Positions 63,748 to 64,000 of a stretch of 64,000 bases of DNA are shown piece by piece. The notes beneath the pieces are model-generated. The model did no database searches and was not told the origin of the DNA. It saw only the letters and a program-made list of their open reading frames with translations. This DNA comes from an uncultured Erythrobacter sp. (GTDB lineage Bacteria > Pseudomonadota > Alphaproteobacteria > Sphingomonadales > Sphingomonadaceae): contig CALBWA010000016.1 of assembly GCA_937969505.1 (NCBI GenBank), positions 1 to 64,000 on the forward strand, in the 5' to 3' direction. Numbering within the stretch: the stretch's first letter is position 1; every line of letters starts with the position of its first letter. A program made the translations under genes and the position numbers.

Positions 63748-64000
63748 CTATCCGGCCAGCAAGGCATCTAGCCTGCCAGCATTTTCAAGCGCCGCAAGCT
63801 CGTCTGAGCCGCCGACATGTGTATCACCGATAAAAATTTGCGGGACAGTACGTGCATCCGGGGCACGCTCCAGCATCTTGGCTCTGTTTTCGCCGCCAAG
63901 CGTTACATCGAATTCTTCGAATTCGGCACCTTTCTGGGTGAGTAAGGCCTTCGCCCTGGAACAATAACCGCATCCGAATTTCGTGTAGATGTCAATTTTT
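63748..64000 (-). CDS. grxC: Glutaredoxin, start cut by the window edge
   Basis: GrxC is a GSH-dependent thiol-disulfide oxidoreductase. The visible 84 residues begin KIDIYTKFGCGYCSRAKALL, with active-site CGYC (the class I form is CPYC), and continue with TVPQIFIGDTHVGGSDELAALE. Only the first residue or two lie beyond 64000. It is the first gene of the minus-strand grxC-nitrilase-DUF1178 run. Confidence 0.92.
   Translation of the reverse strand, partial: KIDIYTKFGCGYCSRAKALLTQKGAEFEEFDVTLGGENRAKMLERAPDARTVPQIFIGDTHVGGSDELAALENAGRLDALLAG

Noticed and set aside
1-64000. Insertion sequence, prophage, CRISPR array or rRNA operon
   Set aside because: No transposase, integrase, terminal repeat, spacer-repeat pattern or rRNA sequence was seen on reading both strands.

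Overview
The window is chromosomal, gene-dense DNA from an alphaproteobacterium, most probably a sphingomonad (order Sphingomonadales, Erythrobacteraceae-like). Three things support this. The block dusB-ntrB-ntrC-ntrY-ntrX-hfq-hflX is arranged as in Alphaproteobacteria, and ispDF, pncC, coq10, lipA, ftsB and pdhAB lie nearby. Hfq carries two Sm domains in one chain, a form I know from sphingomonads such as Novosphingobium. E1-beta of pyruvate dehydrogenase has a fused lipoyl domain. I see no insertion sequence, phage, CRISPR array or rRNA operon. Nearly all of the sequence codes for housekeeping or core metabolic proteins. The window cuts dnaJ at its left end and a glutaredoxin gene at its right end.

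Layout. 1-9.6 kb: dnaJ (5' cut), a secreted metallo-beta-lactamase-fold protein, a patatin-like lipase divergent from radA, then cvpA, a NifU-like protein, an MHS-type transporter and alanine racemase. 9.6-16.8 kb: phaR, an archaeal/eukaryotic-type prolyl-tRNA synthetase, an M28 peptidase, RNase R, a thioredoxin-fold peroxidase-like protein and a universal stress protein. 16.9-21.9 kb: pdhC (E2), lpd (E3), a Kef-type antiporter and tRNA-Ser(UGA). 22.0-30.1 kb: a lytic transglycosylase, then a tightly overlapping run dacC-tmk-holB-metG-tatD-MBL-small membrane protein, followed by mazG. 30.2-39.5 kb, minus strand: the nitrogen two-component block with dusB first and hfq-hflX last. 39.5-42.6 kb: ispDF and pncC (plus) facing lipA-coq10 (minus). 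42.7-45.5 kb: a bicarbonate-uptake operon (SbtA-like permease, PII-like SbtB, beta-carbonic anhydrase), then a NYN/LOTUS-type protein. 45.5-53.3 kb: a secreted TPR-like protein, gyrA, lysoplasmalogenase-like yhhN, trmFO, an EF-hand protein and a short squalene/phytoene-synthase-like protein. 53.5-56.0 kb: three overlapping TadG/TadE-type pseudopilin genes. 56.0-60.2 kb: pdhB, pdhA, ftsB and an acyl-CoA dehydrogenase on the minus strand. 60.4-64.0 kb: an MscS channel, a haloalkane-dehalogenase-like hydrolase, tRNA-Arg(CCU) and the grxC-nitrilase-DUF1178 operon.

How the parts fit. The pyruvate dehydrogenase complex is fully encoded but split: E1 at 56-58.5 kb and E2-E3 at 17-20 kb. LipA (41.7 kb) makes the lipoyl cofactor that E1-beta and E2 carry. 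NtrBC/NtrYX, with Hfq, would couple nitrogen status to transcription and RNA control. The SbtA-SbtB-carbonic anhydrase operon would supply or balance bicarbonate; no RuBisCO or carboxysome gene is visible here.

The observations I rate highest are the SbtA-SbtB-carbonic anhydrase operon in a non-cyanobacterial genome, the two-domain Hfq with unlike RNA-binding rims, the E2 with two subunit-binding domains together with a lipoylated E1-beta, and a perfect 17-bp inverted repeat in front of dusB-ntrBC. I did not find a clearly new multi-gene defence or mobile system. Start sites were chosen from homology and Shine-Dalgarno spacing by eye; no database search was run.
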